Assembly: GCF_002891435.1 (NCBI RefSeq)
Contig: NZ_POUC01000006.1
Location: 1 to 63,305, forward strand
Origin: Streptomyces cahuitamycinicus
GTDB taxonomy: Bacteria; Actinomycetota; Actinomycetes; Streptomycetales; Streptomycetaceae
Length of the DNA stretch: 63,305 nucleotides
Reading direction: 5' to 3'
Under the pieces are notes generated by a model that was not told where the DNA came from, did no database searches, and saw nothing but the letters and a program-made list of their open reading frames with translations. Below are positions 17,511-28,614 of this stretch, one piece after another. Position numbers and translations under genes: made by a program. Position 1 is the first letter of the stretch; each line of letters starts with the position of its first letter.

Positions 17511-18386
17511 TTACGACGAGGGTTCGAAGAACTCCATCAACGATGAGGCCCACGCATCCTGGTCGAACAGATGGTTGTAGCCCTCCTTCGTCAGGAGCGT
17601 CGCACCGGGGATCTCATCGGCGACCCTGGCGCATGAGTCGTGAATCTCCTGCTCGCCCTCGTCCCCGCGCATCACGAGTGTGGGAACGGTGATCTTCGGC
17701 AGCTCCTCGTGGGGGATCTGCGAGTGGTCCTTGCTGATGATCGCATCGTAATAGGTCGACGGCGCCATCGACCTGAACGCGCTCCAGGCAGGGTGCTGCT
17801 TGAAATAGTCGAGCGTCTCGTCGCTCAGGAAGCCGACGATGTCGCGGCCGAAGAGCGTGACCGCCTCGTCCCGGCGGTCTTCGGCTATGAACTGCTTCAG
17901 CGTGGCCAGTTGCTCGGTTGTGACCGCTGGAGACCAGTACGGCGGCTCGTAAAGACCGAGCTTCATCATGGGCACGCCCGCGGCCGCGGCCAAAATGGCG
18001 ATCTGCCCACCGGTGCAGTTGGCGAAGACGTGGCTCGGTTCGCCGACGGCGTCGAGCACCGCCGCCAGGTCCTCGACCTCGACCTGGATCGTGTACTGGT
18101 CGGGGTCCCCGTACCCGCTGTCGCCACGCCCGCGGCGGTCGTAGTTGTACACCGTGAAACGCTTTGACATATGCGTCACGAGCGGGGTGAACATGGCCTT
18201 GTCGTTGAGTCCGCCGCCAAGTATCACCACCGGCGGGCCACTTCCTGACTTCTCGTACGCGATCGGGGTCCCGTCGGCCGACAGAACCGTCTCGACCGTG
18301 AGATCCCGCGGCCCGGCGTAGTCCTCATCGAGAGGAAGCCCGTCAGAGAAGACGTCCGAGCCGGTCGCAGCCGCTGCATTCACCAT
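17511..18386 (-). CDS. alpha/beta hydrolase
   Basis: 291 aa from ATG 18386, with AAGGAG eight bases upstream. Fold markers are PIAYEKSGSGPPVVILGGGL and VYNYDRRGRGDSGYGDPDQY. The elbow reads FANCTGGQIAILAAAAGVP, so the usual nucleophilic Ser (GxSxG) is Thr in CTGG. The C-terminal His is in GYNHLFDQDAW. Thr as nucleophile is unusual and may change or abolish hydrolysis. It follows the P450 in a minus-strand operon, 39 bp downstream. Confidence 0.85.
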   Translation of the reverse strand: MVNAAAATGSDVFSDGLPLDEDYAGPRDLTVETVLSADGTPIAYEKSGSGPPVVILGGGLNDKAMFTPLVTHMSKRFTVYNYDRRGRGDSGYGDPDQYTIQVEVEDLAAVLDAVGEPSHVFANCTGGQIAILAAAAGVPMMKLGLYEPPYWSPAVTTEQLATLKQFIAEDRRDEAVTLFGRDIVGFLSDETLDYFKQHPAWSAFRSMAPSTYYDAIISKDHSQIPHEELPKITVPTLVMRGDEGEQEIHDSCARVADEIPGATLLTKEGYNHLFDQDAWASSLMEFFEPSS

Positions 18387-18425
18387 CAAACAGTCTCCTT
18401 GCGTGGAGGTTGAGTACAGCCGCTG

Positions 18426-19670
18426 CTAGACGTGGCTCTTCGTCTTGATGTTCAGGTGGACAGGCAGATTGGCGTGCCCGTTGACGACGAAGCTGCCCTG
18501 ACCCACCAGCTCGTCACGGCGGACGGCGAGTTCCATGTCGGGGAAGCGCTCGAAGAGCGCGGGGATGCCGATCATCCACGCCTCCTTGGCCAGCCGGGCT
18601 CCGAGGCAGTAGTGGACGCCGTGACCGAAGGACAGGTGCGTCTTGTCGGCCCGCAGGGCGTCGAACTCGTCGGCGGTGTCGCCGTGGTTCTCCGGGTCAC
18701 GCCCGATGCCCGCGAAGTCGATGAGCACGCAGTCGCCCTTGGCGATCCGTATGCCCTCGAACTCGAAGTCCTCGGTGGCATAGCGGAACGGCAGGTGCGC
18801 GACGGGTGACTCCACCCGCAGCGTCTCCTCGAACACGTTCTCCCAGGGAATCTCACCGGTCGTCACCTTCTCACGCAGGCCGGCGTCGGTGAGCAGGGCC
18901 AGGGAAGCGTGCGCGAGGGCGTTCACCAGGGTCTCGGACCCGGCGCCGAGCAGCAGGTGCAGGGTGCCGATCATCTCGGAGTCGCTCAGGCGGGACCCGT
19001 CCTCCTCCTTGGCCGCGATCATCGCGGTGGTCAGGTCGTCCCCGGGGTTGACGCGCTTGTAGTCGACGAGGTCGGCAATCGCCTTCTGCCACTGCCCGAG
19101 GTTGGCCTCGGCCACCTCGGCGGAGATGCGGGTGTCGATGTTCTTGTGCCCGCCCTCGAGGACCTCGGCGCGGGACTCCTCGGGCACTCCGAACAGGTCG
19201 CACATGAGCCGAGTGGGCAGCTCCGCGTGGAACATCGCCTTGAGGTCGAGGGGGGCGTCGGCCCCGGCGGCGGCCATGGCGTCGAGGAGCTCGGTCACCG
19301 TCTTCTCGATGTGCGGCTTCATGGCTTCGACACGGCGGCTGGTGAAGGCCTTCAAGAGCAGCTTGCGAAGCCGCGCGTGGTCGGCACCGTCCTGGGTCGC
19401 CATGGTGTCCATGGCGACCCAGGTGATCAAAGGCCAACCGTCCGATATCTCGCCGTTGATGTACGCAGGCCAGTTACGGCGGGGATTCTTCGAGAACCGC
19501 TCGTCGGCCATGATCTGCCGAGCGATCCTGTAACTGTGAACCGACCAGGCCAGTACGCCGTCGGGGAGCTCGACCCGCGCGATCGGGCCCTGCTCACGCA
19601 GGCGGGCGGTTTCCCCGTGGGTGTCGGCGCCTTGGGGGTCGAGAACGTACGGGCACACAGCTTCTGTCAT
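18426..19670 (-). CDS. cytochrome P450 of the PKS neighbourhood
   Basis: 414 aa. The I-helix LLLGAGSETLVNALAHASLA keeps the acid-alcohol pair (Glu-Thr). EETLRVESPVAHLPFRYA is the K-helix/meander region, and the haem Cys is in LSFGHGVHYCLGARLAKEAW. In neocarzinostatin and azinomycin biosynthesis a P450 (NcsB3, AziB1) oxidises the PKS-derived naphthoate. Position beside the aryl ligase and PKS suggests the same role here, by analogy only. No dedicated ferredoxin lies next to it. Confidence 0.9.
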   Translation of the reverse strand: MTEAVCPYVLDPQGADTHGETARLREQGPIARVELPDGVLAWSVHSYRIARQIMADERFSKNPRRNWPAYINGEISDGWPLITWVAMDTMATQDGADHARLRKLLLKAFTSRRVEAMKPHIEKTVTELLDAMAAAGADAPLDLKAMFHAELPTRLMCDLFGVPEESRAEVLEGGHKNIDTRISAEVAEANLGQWQKAIADLVDYKRVNPGDDLTTAMIAAKEEDGSRLSDSEMIGTLHLLLGAGSETLVNALAHASLALLTDAGLREKVTTGEIPWENVFEETLRVESPVAHLPFRYATEDFEFEGIRIAKGDCVLIDFAGIGRDPENHGDTADEFDALRADKTHLSFGHGVHYCLGARLAKEAWMIGIPALFERFPDMELAVRRDELVGQGSFVVNGHANLPVHLNIKTKSHV

Positions 19671-19927
19671 GGAACACGACCTCCAGCAAGAGTCCGTTGA
19701 GCTGTACGGATGTCAAGTGCGACGGCGTGGACGGAACCGCTGAGGCCACGGCCGGACAACACCTTTGAAAAGGCCACGCGCACATGGCCACCGGCTCCGA
19801 TGCCGGTTGGCTCGATCGCTTCCTGAGGCTAGCCAACCGAGGGCCACTCGTCTTCTTCCTGATTGCGGGACCACGCCAGCCGTTGAAGGAGCGGCCGGGC
19901 CTCTCGCCGGCGGTGGCGACCAGACGC

Positions 19928-21634
19928 TCAGCTGGCGGCGCCGGAGCCCTGTCGGGCGGCCGCGAGCCGGTGACCCACCTCAGCCCGCAGCGCCCGCTTG
20001 TCGACCTTGCCGAGCGCGGTCGTTGGCAGGGAGTGGATCAGGAACAGCCGGTCGGGGAGCTTGAACGAAGCGACCTTCGCCGCCGTCATCACCGCCCGTA
20101 TCTCCGCAAGGTCCACGTCCTTGCCCGCCGCCGGGACGACGAACAAACAGACGCGCTCACCCAGTTCGGCATCCGGCATGGCCACGGCCGCGGCCTGATC
20201 GACACCGGGCACCCGGAACGCGAAGTCCTCGATCTCCTCGGCGTTGATCTTCTCGCCGCCCCTGTTGATGAGGTCCTTGTCCCTGCCGATCACGACGAGG
20301 TTGCCGTCGGGCGCCTGGCGCACCAGGTCACCGGTCCGGTACCAGCCGTCTTTGGTGAACGACCGGGCATCTGTGGCAGGTGACTCGAAGTAGCCGCGCA
20401 GCGTGTACGGCCCCCGCGCCAGCAGCATGCCGGACTCTCCCGGCTGCACCGGCCTACCGTCCTCGGCGACGACCAGTATCTCGTCGTCCGGACAGATGGG
20501 CCGTCCTTGGGTGTGGTGGACGACATCGTCCGGATCGTCGAGCCGGGTGAGGCACAACAAGCCCTCCGCCATACCGAACACCTGCTGCAGCGAGCAGCCC
20601 AGCTTCGTGCCGACCTGACGCGCCACCTCCGGCGCCAGCCGCGCGGCGCCGACCTGGAGCAGCCGCAGCGAACCCAGATCGGCACCCGGGTGCTCGTCGC
20701 GATACTGGAGCCAGCGCATGACGATCGCCGGGACCACAGATGTCGCGGTCACCCGCTCTCGCTCGATCGCCGCGAAAACCGCGTCCGGAGCCGGCGAAGC
20801 CGCTATCACCACCCGGCCCCCGGACAGGAGCGTGCCCAGGACCCCGGGACCGGTGTAGGGGAAACCGTGGCCCAGCGGCAGCACCGCGAGATACGTGGTG
20901 TCCGGCCCGAACCCGCACAGCTCGGCCGCGCGCTTAACCATGTAGGTGAGGTCGTTGTGGGTACGGGCGACCAGCTTGGGTTGTCCCGTCGTCCCCCCGG
21001 ACAGCTTGAGCACCGCGATCTCGTCACCGTCGGGCGCGGCCGCGTCGAGCTCGGCGGAGAACGACGCGGACTTCGCCCCGTCGTCGGCCGGTTCACACAG
21101 CGCCCCCAGGGCGACTGCACCGGTGCCGGTATGGGGGCCTGCCACGATGACGTGCTCGACATGCGGCACGGCCTTGGCGATCTCATGGGCCATCGCCTGG
21201 TGGTCGAACTCCTTGAACAGGCCCGGCACCACCAGCGCCTTGGCCTTCGAGTGAACCACCACGCCCGATAGCTCGTGGTGGCGGTACTGCGGTAGTGCCC
21301 AGACCGGGACGGCCCCGAGCCTGAGACACGCCACCGTCATGACGACGTGCTGCCAGCAGTTGGGCAGCTGCACCACGACGCGGTCACCCGCGAGCAGCCC
21401 CAAAGCGCTCATCCGTGCGGCCGCCCCGTCCGCGCGCGCCATCAACTCACGATAGCTCAGGCGCCGTTCGCCATCGACGAGGCATATCGCCTCCGGTGTC
21501 TTGCGGGCAGCCTCGGCCAGGTGCAACCCCAGTGACCGGCCTTCCCAGTAGCCTCGGGCGACATAGCGCGCGGCCATGTCATCGGGCCAGGCGACGGCCT
21601 TGGGGCGCGACGGCCGGGCCGATGTCTTGTGCAT
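19928..21634 (-). CDS. aryl-acid adenylating enzyme, EntE/DhbE/NcsB2-like
   Basis: 568 aa from ATG 21634 with AGGAG upstream. ANL-superfamily signatures are VLKLSGGTTGQPKLVARTHN (P-loop), VFGMAEGLLCLTRLDD, WYRTGDLVRQAPDGNLVVIG and DLINRGGEKINAEEIEDFA; the terminal Lys lies in PTTALGKVDKRALRAEV. Relatives activate 2,3-dihydroxybenzoate or salicylate, and NcsB2 activates the neocarzinostatin naphthoate as its CoA ester. It is divergent from the PKS gene, so it probably activates the PKS product, either to CoA or onto the lone carrier at 33022. Confidence 0.92.
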   Translation of the reverse strand: MHKTSARPSRPKAVAWPDDMAARYVARGYWEGRSLGLHLAEAARKTPEAICLVDGERRLSYRELMARADGAAARMSALGLLAGDRVVVQLPNCWQHVVMTVACLRLGAVPVWALPQYRHHELSGVVVHSKAKALVVPGLFKEFDHQAMAHEIAKAVPHVEHVIVAGPHTGTGAVALGALCEPADDGAKSASFSAELDAAAPDGDEIAVLKLSGGTTGQPKLVARTHNDLTYMVKRAAELCGFGPDTTYLAVLPLGHGFPYTGPGVLGTLLSGGRVVIAASPAPDAVFAAIERERVTATSVVPAIVMRWLQYRDEHPGADLGSLRLLQVGAARLAPEVARQVGTKLGCSLQQVFGMAEGLLCLTRLDDPDDVVHHTQGRPICPDDEILVVAEDGRPVQPGESGMLLARGPYTLRGYFESPATDARSFTKDGWYRTGDLVRQAPDGNLVVIGRDKDLINRGGEKINAEEIEDFAFRVPGVDQAAAVAMPDAELGERVCLFVVPAAGKDVDLAEIRAVMTAAKVASFKLPDRLFLIHSLPTTALGKVDKRALRAEVGHRLAAARQGSGAAS

Positions 21635-21987
21635 GATTGCTCCTGATGTTGAAGGGTGCCTCCGACCCATCGGCTCCAGCCGGCCGGAGTATCCGCCGAT
21701 ACCTTCCTCGAGCAATCTACGGATATTCCTTTCCTCCGTCGTCTCATCGCTTGCTGAATCCAGCCCGCCTCACAGATGCGCTTCGCATGCCGCACAACAG
21801 AAGTTGTCAGCAGGTCCATGCCCGGCAGAACCTGTCGCTGATCGGGCGGCCGCCCTCGCGTGAGCTCTTACCTGAAGTCAATGCAACGGGCCCAGCAGCC
21901 GCCGCAGACAAAGCTTGCTTCCGGACGAGGCGATAGCCGGCCCACTTCATGTCGTGTCCGTTCGGCGCACTGAACAGGAGCGAGGAC

Positions 21988-24900
21988 TTGACGGATAAAG
22001 CAGCTTCCGACGACGCAATTGCCATCATTGGAATGAGTTGCAGGTACGCCCCGAATCTCGACTCTCCCGAGAAGTTCTGGGAGTTTCTGGCGGCCGGTAA
22101 GAGCACGGTCAGCGACATGCCGGAGAAGCGCTGGAAGGCCTACGCGTCGAGCAGTCCGCAGGCGACCGCCATCCTGCGGGACACCTCGCGCCGTGGCGCC
22201 TTCCTCGACGACATCGAAGGATTCGACGCGGACTTCTTCGGGATCACCCCCCGGGAGGCTGACTTCCTCGACCCGCAGCAGCGCTTCATGCTCGAACTCA
22301 GTTGGGAGGCACTGGCCGACGCCGGCGTCGCCCCACATACGTTGCGGAACACCGACGCGGGCGTCTACGTCGCCGCCAATTCCAACGACTACGGCCGGCG
22401 GCTCCTGGAAGACATACCCCGCACGGGCGCGTACGCGGTGAACGGCACGACGTTCTACGGCATCGCCAACCGCGTCTCGTACTTCCTCAATCTCCGCGGA
22501 CCCAGCATGGCAGTCGACACAGCCTGCGCCGGATCGCTGACCGCACTGCACCTCGCCTGCCAGAGCCTGCTGTCCGGGGAGACACCGCTGGCGATCGTGG
22601 GCGGCCTCAACATCATGGCCACCCCCGCCCTGAACGTCGCCCTCGACGGAGCCGGGGCCATGGCCCCCGACGGCAGGAGCAAGGCATTCGACAAGGACGC
22701 GGACGGGTACGGCAGGGGCGAGGGCGCCGGCGTCGTGGTGCTCAAGCGCCTCTCCGACGCACGCCGCGACAACGACCCGATCCAGGCCCTCATCCGCGGC
22801 GGCGGTGTTTTCCAAGACGGGCGCTCCGAGGGCATGATGGCGCCGAACGGCGATGCACAGGAGCACATGCTGCGCCAGGCCTACGCACGGGCCGGCATCG
22901 CCCCTGACTCCGTGGACTACGTCGAGGCGCACGGCACCGGCACCCCGACAGGCGACGGCGAGGAGATCAGCGCACTCGCCAAGGTCTTCGGCGAAGGCCG
23001 GCCGCCGCAGCGGCCCTGCCTGATCGGATCGGTGAAGCCGAACGTCGGCCACGTCGAGGGCGGGTCCGGGATCACCGGCGTCATCAAGACGGTACTCGCG
23101 ATGCGGCACGAACAACTGCCGCCCAGCCTCCACAATGAGCCTCACCCGGGCGTCGACTGGGACACCTGCGGGCTGCGCCTCGTCGGCCGGCTCCAGGACT
23201 GGCCCGCGGGCGGCCGGACACGGCGGGCCGGTGTCTCCAGCTACGGCGTCGGCGGAACCATCGCCCACATCATCCTGGAGGAAGCGCCCACGGCCGACGC
23301 CGAGGCGCAGTCGGCCCCGAAGCCCGGCGACACGATCTCCCGGACTCTTGCGGTCTTTCCCGTATCGGCCGCCTCGGAGGCCGGGCTGCGCGCGCTCGCC
23401 GGCTCGGTTGCCGACTGGCTGGACGCACACCAGGACGTTGCGCTGTCCGCGGTCGGACACACCCTGGCCCTGCGCCGCACACACCTGGCCCAGCGCGCTG
23501 CCGTCGTCGCGGACTCCACCGCGCAGCTCACCGCACGGATGCGTGAACTCGCCGAGGGCCGATCCGGATCCGGCACGGCCACGGCCCGGCCCGCGACAGG
23601 CCAGGGCGGCGACGTCGTCTGGACGTTCTCCGGACACGGCGCCCAGTGGCCGGGCATGGGCAAGCAGCTGCTGGCCGACGAGCCGGTGTTCTCGGCAGCC
23701 ATCGACGCGCTGGCGGATGTGTACCGCGAGGAGCTCGGCTGGACCCCCCGCGAGGCGATCACCGAGGGCGGCCCGTGGACGGCAGCGCACATCCAGGCGC
23801 TGACCTTCGCCATCCAGGTGGGCCTCGCCGACGTGTGGCGAAGTCACGGCGCCGAGCCCGGCGCGATCATCGGGCATTCCGTCGGTGAGATCGCCGCCGC
23901 CGTGGTGGCAGGTGCCCTCGACCGTACGGAAGCCGCCCGATTCGCCTGCCGGCGGGCGGCTGCGCTGCAGCGCCTGGAAGGGCGTGGCGCCATGGTGATG
24001 GTCGGCCTGCCGTTCGAGGAGGCCCGGCAGCGGCTCGCCGGTCACCCCGGCGTCGAGGCCGCCATCTCGGCGGACCCGCAGGCCACGGTCCTGTCCGGGG
24101 ACAAGCACGCGGTTCGCCTGATCACGAAGGAGTGGCAGGCCGACAACGTCTGGATCCGCACGGTCGACTCGGACATCGCGTTCCACAGCAGCCAGGTAGA
24201 CGAGGTGACTGCTGAGGTCGAGGCCGCCGCACGCAGGCTCAGCCCCCGTCCCCCGACCACTCCCCTCTACAGCACCGCCCTGGACGACCCTCGGTCCCGA
24301 GCCGCCCGCGACGGCGACTACTGGGTGGCGAACCTGCGCCAGCCGGTCCGGTTCACCGAGGCGGTCCAGGCGGCGGCCGAGGACGGCCACCGGTTGTTCG
24401 CCGAGCTGTCCACCCATCCGGTGGTGGCGCACTCGGTCCGCGAGACCCTGCTCCACCTCGCCATCGAGGACTCGGCTGTCGTCGGGAGCCTCAGACGGGA
24501 CACCGACGAGACCCGGACTCTGCTCGGCAACCTCGCCGAACTGCACTGCCACGGCGCCGCGATCGACTGGTCGCGCGAGCACGCCGGTGGCGAACTCCTC
24601 CCGCTGCCCGCCGCGGTATGGCAGCACCGGCCTTACTGGATCTTCCCGGAAGGCACCGACGACGCGGGCCTGGGCAGCGGCCACGACCCCGAGAGCCACA
24701 GCCTGCTCGGCGGCCGCATGACCGTCAGCGGCTCGCCCTCGAGGCAGGTCTGGCAGACCCGCCTCGACATGTCCACCCGCCCCTACCCGCAGAGCCATGG
24801 GCTCGTCGGAGTGGAGGTCACCCCCGCGGCGTCCATCATCAACACCTTCGCCCAAGCGGCACAGGAGGACGGTCCCTCGGCGCTGACGGACATCGTGCTG

Positions 24901-27363
24901 CGCACGCCGCTCGCCGTCGAGCCTCCCCGCGTCGTGCAGGTCGTACGGGAAGGAAGGTCGATCTCTCTGGCTACCCGGGTCGCCGACGACCAGGCCGATG
25001 GCCACGGGGACGACGGGAACGAATGGATCACGCACACCACGGCCTCCTTCACGCCGGGAGTCCGCCCGCCAGTCGGCCGCATCGACACGGCGGCGCTCCG
25101 CGCGCGGCTCCCCGAAGGCTCGCTGAGCCGCGCCGACGACATGTTCGGGCGCATGGGCGTCGAAGGCTATGCCTTCCCGTGGGACATGGACGAGCTCCGC
25201 TACGACGACACCGAGCAGCTCGCTGTCCTGGACATCGTGCCGCCCCCCGCGACCAGGGCCGGCAGCTGGGCCCATGTCATCGACGGAGCGCTGACGATCA
25301 GCGCCATGGTGGTGTCGCCCGGCGATGCCACGGTCCTGTGGATGTCGCGTTCCATCGAGACGGTCGTGTGGCGCGGTGAGCCGCCGGCCCGTATCACTGT
25401 GCACAGCACGCGCTCACCCCGCTCACCGCACGACACCGTCGACGTACAGGTCGCCGGGGAGGACGGGGAGATCGTCTGCGAGGTGACCGGACTGCGGTTC
25501 GCGGCCGTCGAGCACCTCGGTACCGCGGTCCTGCCGCGGGATCTGGTGCATGAAGTGGTGTGGCGTCAGCTCACCGACGAGGAGGTTGAGGGCGCCGAGG
25601 ACAACGCCGTGGAACAGGTCGTCCTCATAGGCGACCGTGACACGACCGCCGTACTGGCGAAGCAACTCGAGAACGCCGCAGTGCAGTACGTACACCTGGG
25701 CACGGACCCCGACGCAGATCTGCGGCCGGAGCTCTTCACCAGGCCGGGCGCGGTCGTGGTCGTGCCCTCGCTGTGCCCGCCAAGCGAACCGCTGGAGCAG
25801 GCGACCGAACGGATCGCGTGGACCGTGGTACGCACCGTGCAGCGCGTCGCCGAACTCCAGGCGGGTACCGAGATCGCCCCCCAGCGGGTGTGGTGCCTGA
25901 CCGACGGCGTTCGGACGGCCCAGGACGAACGCTCGGTCGCTCAGGGCCCGTTGTGGGGCCTCGCCCGCATCATCGCCGGAGAGCACCCCGAACTGTGGGG
26001 CGGCGTCGTCGACCTCCGCGACGGGCAGCGCGACACAGGTGCGCGGCTGCTCGACATCCTGCGGGGCGCCGCCGGCCAGGAGGACGTCATCTCGCTCACC
26101 GCGGACGGCACCGAAGTGGCGCGCCTTGCCCGGATCGAGCGGAGCGCGGACGGAACGCCACTGGAATGCTCGCCGTCGGGCACCGTCCTGATCACGGGCG
26201 GCCTCGGAGCTCTCGGCCTCGAGGTTGCCAGGTGGCTGGTCGACCGGGGCGCGCGCCGGCTCCTGCTCACCGGTCGGCGAGGGCTGCCTCCCCGGACGGA
26301 CTGGGACACGGTCGACGACCCGGGAATCCGGCACCAGATCGACAGTGTGCTCGCGCTGGAAGCGCTGGGTGTGACGGTGCGCGCGCTCGCGCTCGACATC
26401 ACCGACGCCGACCAGGTCGCGGCCGCTCTGGAGCCGGGCGCGCTTGGACTGCCACCGGTGACCGGCGTGGTCCATGCCGCAGGCGTCGTCAACAATGCGC
26501 TGGTCGGCAAGGTGGAGCTGGATGGCCTGCGAGAGGTGCTCGCGCCCAAGGTGGGCGGTGCGCTCGTGCTGCACCGACTCTTCCCGCCCGGCACGCTCGA
26601 CTTCTTCGTACTGTTCTCCTCCTGCGGTCAGATCGCCCACCTGGCCGGGCAGGCCAGCTACGCGGCGGCCAACTCGTTCCTCGACGCGCTGGCCACGCAC
26701 CGCAACTCCGGGGGGCACACAGAGACGGTCAGCCTCGGCTGGACGGCATGGCGCGGCCTCGGCCTGTCGGCAGACATTGCCACGACGATGCTCGAGGCCA
26801 ACTCGCGTGGGCTGGAGGCCGTATCCGCGTCCGAGGCCTTCAGGGCGTGGGCATTCGGCGACCGTTTCCAGGCGGACTACCAGGCCATCCTGCGTGTGGT
26901 GCCGACGCCGTCGCACTCCGTGCGACTGCCGATGTTCCGTGATCTGACCGCCTCCCAGGAAACCGTGGGTGCCGCGGGCGGCCAGTCCTTCGTGACCGAA
27001 CTGGCCGATCTGCCCAGGGAAGAGGTGCAGGAGCGCGTCATCGCCGACGTGCGCGAGCAGGTGGCCACTGAACTCAATCTCGAACCGTCCGCGGTCGAAT
27101 TGAAGCGCCCGCTGGTCGAGCTCGGCGTCGACTCCGTCATGACCGTCGCGCTGCGGGTGCGCCTGCAGCGCCGCTTCGGACTGGACCTTCCGCCGACCAT
27201 TCTGTGGGCCAGGCCGACGGTGGCCGCACTGGCCGAGCACATCATGGACAGCCTGGTGCCGCAGGACGAGGCAGAGCCGGAGGCCGTGCCCGAGGCCGCG
27301 CTCGAGGAATTCCTCGACACGGCGCCGGGCCAGGAGCCGGCGGTGCTGGCCGCGGCCGGGTAG
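21988..27363 (+). CDS. iterative type I PKS (KS-AT-DH-KR-ACP), aryl acid synthase
   Basis: About 1,790 aa. KS has [13 protein letters not shown] (Cys193 counted from ATG 21949), [12 protein letters not shown] and [17 protein letters not shown] has [12 protein letters not shown] (Ser644) and IAFHSSQVD, consistent with malonyl choice. The DH/thioester-hydrolase-like domain has [15 protein letters not shown] has [17 protein letters not shown] and [15 protein letters not shown] has [12 protein letters not shown] (Ser1729). There is no TE. This is the layout of bacterial 6-methylsalicylate/orsellinate/naphthoate synthases (ChlB1, AziB, NcsB). TTG 21988 has AGGAG seven bases upstream and fits as the start; ATG 21949 is the alternative. 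Product: a mono- or bicyclic aromatic acid, most likely naphthoate-type from its partners. Confidence 0.93.
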   Translation: MTDKAASDDAIAIIGMSCRYAPNLDSPEKFWEFLAAGKSTVSDMPEKRWKAYASSSPQATAILRDTSRRGAFLDDIEGFDADFFGITPREADFLDPQQRFMLELSWEALADAGVAPHTLRNTDAGVYVAANSNDYGRRLLEDIPRTGAYAVNGTTFYGIANRVSYFLNLRGPSMAVDTACAGSLTALHLACQSLLSGETPLAIVGGLNIMATPALNVALDGAGAMAPDGRSKAFDKDADGYGRGEGAGVVVLKRLSDARRDNDPIQALIRGGGVFQDGRSEGMMAPNGDAQEHMLRQAYARAGIAPDSVDYVEAHGTGTPTGDGEEISALAKVFGEGRPPQRPCLIGSVKPNVGHVEGGSGITGVIKTVLAMRHEQLPPSLHNEPHPGVDWDTCGLRLVGRLQDWPAGGRTRRAGVSSYGVGGTIAHIILEEAPTADAEAQSAPKPGDTISRTLAVFPVSAASEAGLRALAGSVADWLDAHQDVALSAVGHTLALRRTHLAQRAAVVADSTAQLTARMRELAEGRSGSGTATARPATGQGGDVVWTFSGHGAQWPGMGKQLLADEPVFSAAIDALADVYREELGWTPREAITEGGPWTAAHIQALTFAIQVGLADVWRSHGAEPGAIIGHSVGEIAAAVVAGALDRTEAARFACRRAAALQRLEGRGAMVMVGLPFEEARQRLAGHPGVEAAISADPQATVLSGDKHAVRLITKEWQADNVWIRTVDSDIAFHSSQVDEVTAEVEAAARRLSPRPPTTPLYSTALDDPRSRAARDGDYWVANLRQPVRFTEAVQAAAEDGHRLFAELSTHPVVAHSVRETLLHLAIEDSAVVGSLRRDTDETRTLLGNLAELHCHGAAIDWSREHAGGELLPLPAAVWQHRPYWIFPEGTDDAGLGSGHDPESHSLLGGRMTVSGSPSRQVWQTRLDMSTRPYPQSHGLVGVEVTPAASIINTFAQAAQEDGPSALTDIVLRTPLAVEPPRVVQVVREGRSISLATRVADDQADGHGDDGNEWITHTTASFTPGVRPPVGRIDTAALRARLPEGSLSRADDMFGRMGVEGYAFPWDMDELRYDDTEQLAVLDIVPPPATRAGSWAHVIDGALTISAMVVSPGDATVLWMSRSIETVVWRGEPPARITVHSTRSPRSPHDTVDVQVAGEDGEIVCEVTGLRFAAVEHLGTAVLPRDLVHEVVWRQLTDEEVEGAEDNAVEQVVLIGDRDTTAVLAKQLENAAVQYVHLGTDPDADLRPELFTRPGAVVVVPSLCPPSEPLEQATERIAWTVVRTVQRVAELQAGTEIAPQRVWCLTDGVRTAQDERSVAQGPLWGLARIIAGEHPELWGGVVDLRDGQRDTGARLLDILRGAAGQEDVISLTADGTEVARLARIERSADGTPLECSPSGTVLITGGLGALGLEVARWLVDRGARRLLLTGRRGLPPRTDWDTVDDPGIRHQIDSVLALEALGVTVRALALDITDADQVAAALEPGALGLPPVTGVVHAAGVVNNALVGKVELDGLREVLAPKVGGALVLHRLFPPGTLDFFVLFSSCGQIAHLAGQASYAAANSFLDALATHRNSGGHTETVSLGWTAWRGLGLSADIATTMLEANSRGLEAVSASEAFRAWAFGDRFQADYQAILRVVPTPSHSVRLPMFRDLTASQETVGAAGGQSFVTELADLPREEVQERVIADVREQVATELNLEPSAVELKRPLVELGVDSVMTVALRVRLQRRFGLDLPPTILWARPTVAALAEHIMDSLVPQDEAEPEAVPEAALEEFLDTAPGQEPAVLAAAG

Positions 27364-27369
27364 ACCCGG

Positions 27370-27402
27370 GTGGCGGGCAGGGGTGGTCACCCTGCCCGCC
27401 AC
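27370..27402 (+). terminator. hairpin terminator after PKS gene
   Basis: GTGGCGGGCAGGG pairs perfectly with CCCTGCCCGCCAC across a 7-base loop, starting 7 bp after the PKS stop. Confidence 0.9.
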
Positions 27403-27419
27403 GCCCTTGTTCCGGCACA

Positions 27420-27477
27420 GCACAAGCTGTCCCCTTCGGCAGAACCGGGAGCCCGGTGCGACGGGGACAGCTTGTGC
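27420..27477. terminator. second, nested hairpin downstream of PKS
   Basis: GCACAAGCTGTCCCC (27420-27434) and GGGGACAGCTTGTGC (27463-27477) are perfect 15-base arms. They enclose an inner stem ACCGGG/CCCGGT. It may back up the PKS terminator or mark a decayed insertion end. The rest of the 640-bp gap up to 28004 shows no gene. Confidence 0.65.
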
Positions 27478-28004
27478 GCCTTGGACACTCGGCACACCTG
27501 GATCTTGCGGGGCCAGGAGAACGGATGTCCCGTCGTCATGGAGCATTCCCCGCTGAGTTCGACGCGGACTGCGATCGCGTCGTACCAGTGGCGGCAGGAA
27601 CGACGGTCATTCGAACCGGCCTCGATCAGCGGGACGGGCACACCGTCACGACGGAAGGGACGACGCTGCCCACGCGCGGGCCCCGCAGAAGGAGGCACGC
27701 GCGAGAGGTTCAGTGTGACGTCATCGAGAAGGCCGGCGCCGAGGGCGAGTCACCAAGCGCCGGCATGAGCCCGCTCAGTTCGCAGACTTCGGCGGTCGGG
27801 CGCGTAGTCGCCGACCTCACCGTGAAGGCCTGGTGGCCGCGGTGCCCTCATCGCCGGCGTACTGGGCGCAGACAGGGGCGCCCGTGCGGGGGATGACGGA
27901 ACGCGCCCCTGTCTGCTGATCCGGTCGCCGTCCGCCGGGAAAGGCCGACGGCGACCGGGGCCGGTGCTGACCCCGACCGGCGTCAGGGCGGCGGTGAAAC
28001 GCGG

Positions 28005-28427
28005 TCAGGAAAGCTTGACGGGGCTGTTGTGGTAGGCGCCGATGAACCACTCGTCACCCTGCTTGACGAGCACCCAAGTGGCCCGGATCTCCGACTCGGG
28101 AGCGACTTCGGACTCACCGGGAGCGATGACACCGCCCTGCGTGATCAGCACCGCCGATTCGGCGCCGATGAAACGGACGTCGAGCGGCTTTCCGAACACC
28201 GAAGTGCCCCTGTACGGACCGGCATAGCCCGCCGCCATGAATTCCTGGATGTCGCTGCGGCCCTTCTTGTAGACGTCACCCGGAAGTATCATGGTCCCGT
28301 CGTCGGTGAAGAGACCGGCGAATGCGGATGCGTCATTGGCGGCCCACGCCGCCATCATGCGCTGTGGAACGTTGCCCACGGCCGACTTGTCCTTGTCGGT
28401 GATCGAGACGGAGGGGCCAGCGTTCAT
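28005..28427 (-). CDS. SgcJ/EcaC-family NTF2-like protein
   Basis: 140 aa from ATG 28427, with GGGAG five bases upstream; ATG 28439 is an alternative. The protein has NVPQRMMAAWAANDASAFAG, LFTDDGTMILPGDVYKKGR, EFMAAGYAGPYRGTSVFGKP and IRATWVLVKQGDEWFIGAYH. These match the SnoaL/NTF2-fold family named after SgcJ of the C-1027 enediyne cluster. SgcJ is commonly conserved with enediyne cores; its precise role is not settled. The gene lies upstream of no other minus-strand ORF and follows the methyltransferase on the same strand. Confidence 0.85.
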   Translation of the reverse strand: MNAGPSVSITDKDKSAVGNVPQRMMAAWAANDASAFAGLFTDDGTMILPGDVYKKGRSDIQEFMAAGYAGPYRGTSVFGKPLDVRFIGAESAVLITQGGVIAPGESEVAPESEIRATWVLVKQGDEWFIGAYHNSPVKLS

Positions 28428-28614
28428 GGTTTCTCCCATTCCAATGGAATTCCCTGCGAATCCTCTCCCCGTATCGTGGTACGGGAAGGCCGCGGCGGCA
28501 TCTCTCCGGTTGCGGTGCGGAAGGGTGAAGACCGGATGGGCTCCTCGAACCGGAAGACCCGAGAGGACAGCAGACTTGCCGGCTGAACTCCAGCCCAGCC
28601 GCCAGACTTCAGGT

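Noticed and set aside
21868-25404. Very long minus-strand open frame (1178 aa) opposite the PKS
   Set aside because: It is the antisense of the PKS; its composition is low-complexity GC-rich and it has no family motif. The plus-strand frame has all the PKS domains.
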